Shown: positions 59,610 to 64,000 of the stretch, piece by piece
Numbering within the stretch: position 1 is the stretch's first letter
How the letters are laid out: the number at the start of each line of letters is the position of its first letter
Assembly: GCF_004193775.1 (NCBI RefSeq)
Contig: NC_041021.1
Location: 1,622,001 to 1,686,000, forward strand
From: Glycine soja
Lineage: Eukaryota > Streptophyta > Magnoliopsida > Fabales > Fabaceae
DNA length: 64,000 bases
Reading direction: 5' to 3'
Translations under genes and position numbers: made by a program
Notes under the pieces: model-generated
Told to the model about the DNA's origin: nothing
What the model saw: the letters and a program-made list of their open reading frames with translations, nothing else
Database searches by the model: none

Positions 59610-61155
59610 TTAATCAGAGTCAGTATCATCCCAATGCACCTCATTTCTGATAACCAATTCTCATACTTCTTGATTAGGCCTGAAGTAGAAGCATATCTCA
59701 TCTCCAGGGCTGAAGTCATTCTATTTCAAATATCGATACCATGGGTCAGCAACACATTGTTGGCCTGTTTTAGGATAGTGGACAGTCAACTTCCATACCA
59801 GAAAATGGGAATGATTTGCCAGAATAGTCATATTTTGCGTTGAGGCACCAACATATGTTAGCGCATCCATTGCCAGTACCTAGATTAGAGATGCAAGTCA
59901 GTAGAAGGATTTAAGGTCAATAAAGATGGCAGTGCCTGATTAAATGAATGAAGTTGTTCTACCAATGGATGAGGAGCAGAGATCATAGCTTTACTAACGT
60001 CTACATGTGTTCTTCGGTTTGCCGGAAGCCCTCCATATGTCTGATAATCTAGGGGTGACATGAAGTGAAGATTGAATATCCAATCTCTATCGGTAGCCGC
60101 ATAAGTGATGGTGATACCTTCTTGAATGTTAAACTCTTTTCTTAATTGCTTCAATCCATCAGTGAAAAAGTATTTGCTATGGTCTTTTCTAAGTTTTATA
60201 AGATAGCTACACCCATTGTATGTGAATATCACTACTGGTGGATAATGAGGAGCCCATTACCTATAGTAGAATGATGGTATCTCAATCAGGTTCTGCAAGT
60301 ACAACATTGAAAAATATCAATTATGAAAGTTAAATCAGTTGTCAACTATAATTACACTCATTCGTTTCTGATGAAGACAATAAGATTTGATTTTATAGGT
60401 TAATAAACTTACTCTGTCAATATAGAATGCAGCTACAAATTGATATGTGATTGTAGTTTCCATTAACTTAGGTGGGACCTGTATGACAATAATTTATGAT
60501 GACAGAGCTTACTGAGGTATCAGTTAAAACCCTAAGTTATAAGTAAAGAATTGAAAATTCCAACATCTTAAGATTGAGTAAATATAACTGTATAAGTTAT
60601 GTGAATTGAATGTACCACTTAAAAGAAAAAGAAGATATGTAATATACAAATAGCATCGTATGATGACCCACATTTAGTAACTACATTAAACCACTTAGAA
60701 TGGGTTATGCATTACTATGCAAAGTAGTATTTGAGTGGAAATGACTTTAAAAAGTTTAATCTTCAGTGTTTATTGACGAAAATACAGTAAGAGAAGTCAA
60801 TCATGATCGATGATTACTACTAACATGTAATACATTACTTTGCTGAAACATGAATGTAAATGGATGGGCAATATGGTGGTGACACAGAAGTAGAGACACA
60901 AGGAAGTATGATAATTTCTTTCATTATACTTTACTACTATTCAATGATCACCAACATACTACATAAGTGTTTGATGATACTGGTCCTTATTGGTAATTTC
61001 ATTACGATTCAGGGAAACATTAAACAACAAAGGATTCAACCATGAATACCCAAACAAAATTAACTATACCAAGGCGATTTGGAGGCAAATGAAGCAACCA
61101 TTAAAATGGAAAAGGAACTTACAACACTAGAATCAGATGATGATTGAGAACTCAT
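59610..61155 (-). pseudogene. B3-domain-like protein pseudogene, spliced, with stops
   Basis: Exon 1 61155-61123 (MSSQSSSDSSV), exon 2 60478-60413 (VPPKLMETTITYQFVAAFYIDR without the last residues listed elsewhere), exon 3 from 60292 downward; joints are in phase with GT-AG borders. Exon 3 contains a TAA after FYYR, then FTYNGCSYLIKLRK and KYFFTDGLKQLRKEF. A further part (59870-59610) carries VWKLTVHYP, DPWYRYLK, a TAG, FSPGDEICFYFRP and, after a TGA, ELVIRNEVHW. The 'W.YL..N.FSPGDE..FYFR..W.L.IR' pattern resembles a plant B3 DNA-binding domain, and the first block may be another. With at least three stops it is not functional. Its place beside a Helitron makes capture possible but unproven. 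Confidence 0.55.
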
Positions 61156-61239
61156 GTTGATAATGTTTGGGTAAAGCGATTGAGGAAGAAAGGTACGATG
61201 AAATTGCGTTGAATTGCTTGTTCCAATGCGTTTTATTTT

Positions 61240-62300
61240 ACGGTTATTTTAGGCGGCTTAATGTAACTGCCCTGATGCAATCCTATCCCGCAAGGGCATT
61301 GGATAGAAGACCCCAAGTAGAATGGGCCAAAGATGCAAGAGAAGGCCCTAGGGTTCTTATGAGCCTTAGGGTAGATTTCGGGCCTATGGGCTAAGTACGA
61401 GCCCACTTATCTTTGTAAATATTAGATTAAGGTTTCATCATTTTTGGGCCTTGTATTTAGGGCTCCATAATGTAGGTAGGGTACCCTAGAAATATAGGAT
61501 TTTTCAGCCCTTGTATTTTAGGGCACCTAGACTAGTTTTTGTATTAGGGGTAGTTTTGTAATTTCACATGCACTAAGTGGATATTTGATGTGTGTGGTTG
61601 GAAATAAATTTAATTGAATTGGTAGAAGCCCAATCCAATTAAATTTTAGAGGGGGAGGTGAGCATTTGCTTACTACACCCCATTGCCACATCATATAGTC
61701 ACACTTTGTGCATGTCCTTCATGCTTTTCATGCCTCATGACACCTAAGCACACTTAGTGGAGAATCTTGGAATTGATCTTGGATTAGTGGGCTGAACAAT
61801 AACTAAAATTCACTAATCATAATTAGTGAAATTTTGGCTCCAAAGTTTGGCTCCACAAATTCAATTTCAAATTCAAGTGAAATTTGAATTTCCCTCCAAT
61901 TTTGTGTGACACTTAGGCTATAAATAGAGGTCATGTGTGTGCATTTTTTTTCAACTTTGATCATTTGAATATTAAACTTCAGATTTCAAAGCTCATTTGG
62001 AGCACAAAATTTCGTGCTCTTCTCTCCCTCTCCCTTCATTCATCTCCTTCTTCCTCCAAGCTCTTATCCATGGTCTCCTATGGTGGTGAGCTTCTTCTAG
62101 ACTCATCTTCTCCTTGAAGTGGCGTCTCCTCTCTCTCTTCCTTTCTTCATTCCGCTGCAATTCATCTTCCAAGAAGCAAAGGAATCCATTGATAAAGAAG
62201 ATCCTAGGCCTACAAGCTCCAATGGAGCTTGCATCAACATGCATGAATTAGACTCAAAATTCAAAAGATAGGCTAAGAATGACAAGAATACATAAACAAA
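61240..62300 (+). mobile_element. LTR-like repeat of an unclassified retrotransposon
   Basis: The segment looks like an LTR: a start near TGTAACTGCCCTG (61260), a TATA box CTATAAATAGAGG at 61918-61930, and a T/C-rich leader after it. At 61855-61895 there is an inverted repeat of 'caatttcaaattcaa' against 'aaatttgaatttc'. No open frame shows a domain. The limits and family are uncertain because no target duplication was found. Confidence 0.5.
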
Positions 62301-64000
62301 TGTATCTAGAATTCAATCAACAAAATAAAATTCAACACAAACTTAGAACATAATGTGACAATTACTATGACTAAACATGACTCTAAGACAACATGGATTA
62401 AGTGATTTACACTTAGATTTTTGTGTTTTTTTTCTAATCAATATTTTGGAACAAAATTTAGATCTAAAGGTTCAGCACAAGAATATTATGAATGAAAATT
62501 GATAGAACCTAAAATCAACACAAAAACAAGATTCAAGAGTAGATCTACAAAATTTAAACCATAGAAATGCAAGAACAAGTGTAGATCTAAGATTTAATCG
62601 ATTTTTTTTTTTTTTGAATCTACTCTAAACAGCACCAAACCACAAGACAATGGAGGATATACATGGAGAATAAGATGAAGAACAAGGAATTAAAGAGAAT
62701 TCACCGAACAAAAAGATAGAGGAAGCAAAAGAACATCACCTAGATGAAGATGCTCTTGATACCACATGATGCCTATGATGAAGTTGAGTTGTGGTGCTGA
62801 GTTGTGGCTGGATTTGTGAATCAAATAAGTCTTAAGGTCTCTTGAATTGTGTTATTCAAGATAATTGAGCATAAGCAAACACAAATTGTAACTATCCAAG
62901 CCTTAAGCAACATAAACACTACTCTTGATTTCTAAGTTGAAATCGCTGGTGCTGGCAGCTTGAACATACAAAATTGTATAAATTACTGGGAATTGGCCAC
63001 TATGATTTTTGAGCTGAAATTCTTACTGAATTTTCTAGACATCTGGAAAAAATTATAGAAAAAGAACCAAGCGATTTGGATTAAAGGAAAAAATAAGAAA
63101 AATCACACAAGTTGGCAGAAAAATCAGTGTCCAGGAAAAGTGAAAGGAAAGTGTGCTTGTTGTTTTGGCTCAAAATTTGTTCTATAATTGGTGCCTAATT
63201 TATACCAATCCTAGTTCTGAAATTTCAATTGAAAATTATTGTGAAAACAAGTGCCAAAACTAGAGGTTTCTTGAGTCTTTTTTTTTAGAGTTTTTCTACT
63301 CTACTCTAGAGCCATTCTAGGTTTCTCTTTAAGTCCTAGCTTGCTTTTTTGTGCTTTTCATTGCTTTAATTGTTGAATAATCCTTGGAAATTTGTCTTGT
63401 TAAAACTCTATTGGTTTAGATTTCAATTCATTTTTTTTGGTCTTTGGTTATTGCTTGTCTCTTTGTTTCCTTGCTTGTGAGTTGCCATATAGGGAATTGG
63501 AAAGGAGGATTGGTGCCATATCTTGAAGAATTTGAGTCAAGAAGAAAGGGGCCAACCACCTTAAGAGCTATTGGACTAAGAAGCACTCCAAATTGAGTGA
63601 AATACTAAAGAGAGAATAGCCACCACAATTGAGGACTTTTTTTTTTGTAATTTTGTAATTGGCAATTTGTTTTGCTTTCAAATTTTGTAACAAAAAGGCC
63701 TTTCATTGGAAGTAAGTTGGGAGCCTCCAATAGGTCACCCTACTTCCATTTGTGTGTAATAATTTTAGGCAATTTTCCCTTAGGATAGTGAGTGTTTTGT
63801 TGGGAACCTTAAATGAGGTCATCCAAACACTCTTAGGATCCGCCTAGTTTGCATTTCTTGCACTTTAATTTCTTGTTTACTTTCATAGCTTATTTCCTTT
63901 ACCCTCCATTGTCAAACCGCCTAGATAGCTTGCCTTTTACCAATTAGTTTTTACCTTATCTTTCACACCTCTTTTAGTGTTTATTTTGGCTAGTTTCAAC
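62301..64000. other. Probable LTR-retrotransposon DNA, no coding region recognised
   Basis: Low coding potential. At about 62752-62770 the minus strand reads TGTGGTATCAAGAGC, similar to a plant primer binding site (TGGTATCAGAGC), which would place an LTR above 62770 in minus orientation; support is weak. The rest to the window edge has T-rich tracts and no frame with a domain. Confidence 0.35.

Noticed and set aside
62752..62770. Minus-strand TGTGGTATCAAGAGC as a primer binding site defining an LTR boundary
   Set aside because: Only partly matches the plant consensus and no LTR ends or duplications could be set around it; kept only as a weak remark.

Overview
The window looks like legume nuclear DNA, most probably soybean (Glycine). 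It is AT-rich, has spliced genes with GT-AG introns, and holds a plant nuclear tRNA-Ser. Its LTR repeats carry the 'gctaagcgag'-type motifs I associate with soybean retrotransposons. The species call is inference; no search was run. Only two features look intact and functional: a 13-exon sulfate-transporter gene (SULTR3;3-like) on the minus strand at 15928-22804, and a tRNA-Ser(AGA) at 40392-40472. Almost everything else recognisable is transposable-element DNA.

Region by region: 1-9290 is a decayed minus-strand Ty3/gypsy (Athila-like) element. It is interrupted by a solo LTR at 780-2153 (TSD TATGT), an LTR-like insert at about 4030-5371, and a solo LTR at 6322-7918 (TSD AGGAG) that carries an array of hairpins. 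9743-12904 is a second, plus-strand gypsy derivative that lost most of pol. 12905-15927 has no gene. SULTR3;3 follows, with a Mutator-like MITE in its large intron 5. 22805-29362 is AT-rich intergenic DNA with a foldback MITE and a 1.1-kb Mutator-like element (9-bp TSD). 29370-35670 is a nested stack: a MITE (TSD ATATTTA) split by a 5.8-kb CACTA element (TSD TTA). The CACTA element carries fragments of three unrelated host genes (beta-1,3-glucanase, CCCH zinc finger, YSL metal transporter) and was itself hit by a solo LTR and by a MITE containing a LINE 3' end. 35671-45840 has no recognisable protein gene but contains the tRNA and a 982-bp Mutator-like element with a GC-rich interior.

45846-50080 is a nearly full-length but dead Ty1/copia element (TSD AGAGA), followed by another solo LTR at 50302-51651 (TSD TACAT). 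52266 to about 58230 is a minus-strand Helitron-type Rep/PIF1 helicase relict that has lost the first HUH histidine and the Walker B aspartate. Next to it at 59610-61155 is a B3-domain-like pseudogene. 61240-64000 is further LTR-retrotransposon-like DNA.

The genes do not form a pathway. The history that can be read is of one transporter gene embedded in repeats, repeated LTR-LTR recombination leaving solo LTRs, gene-fragment capture by DNA transposons, and decay that looks like methyl-cytosine deamination. I found no CRISPR array, bacterial operon or viral genome.
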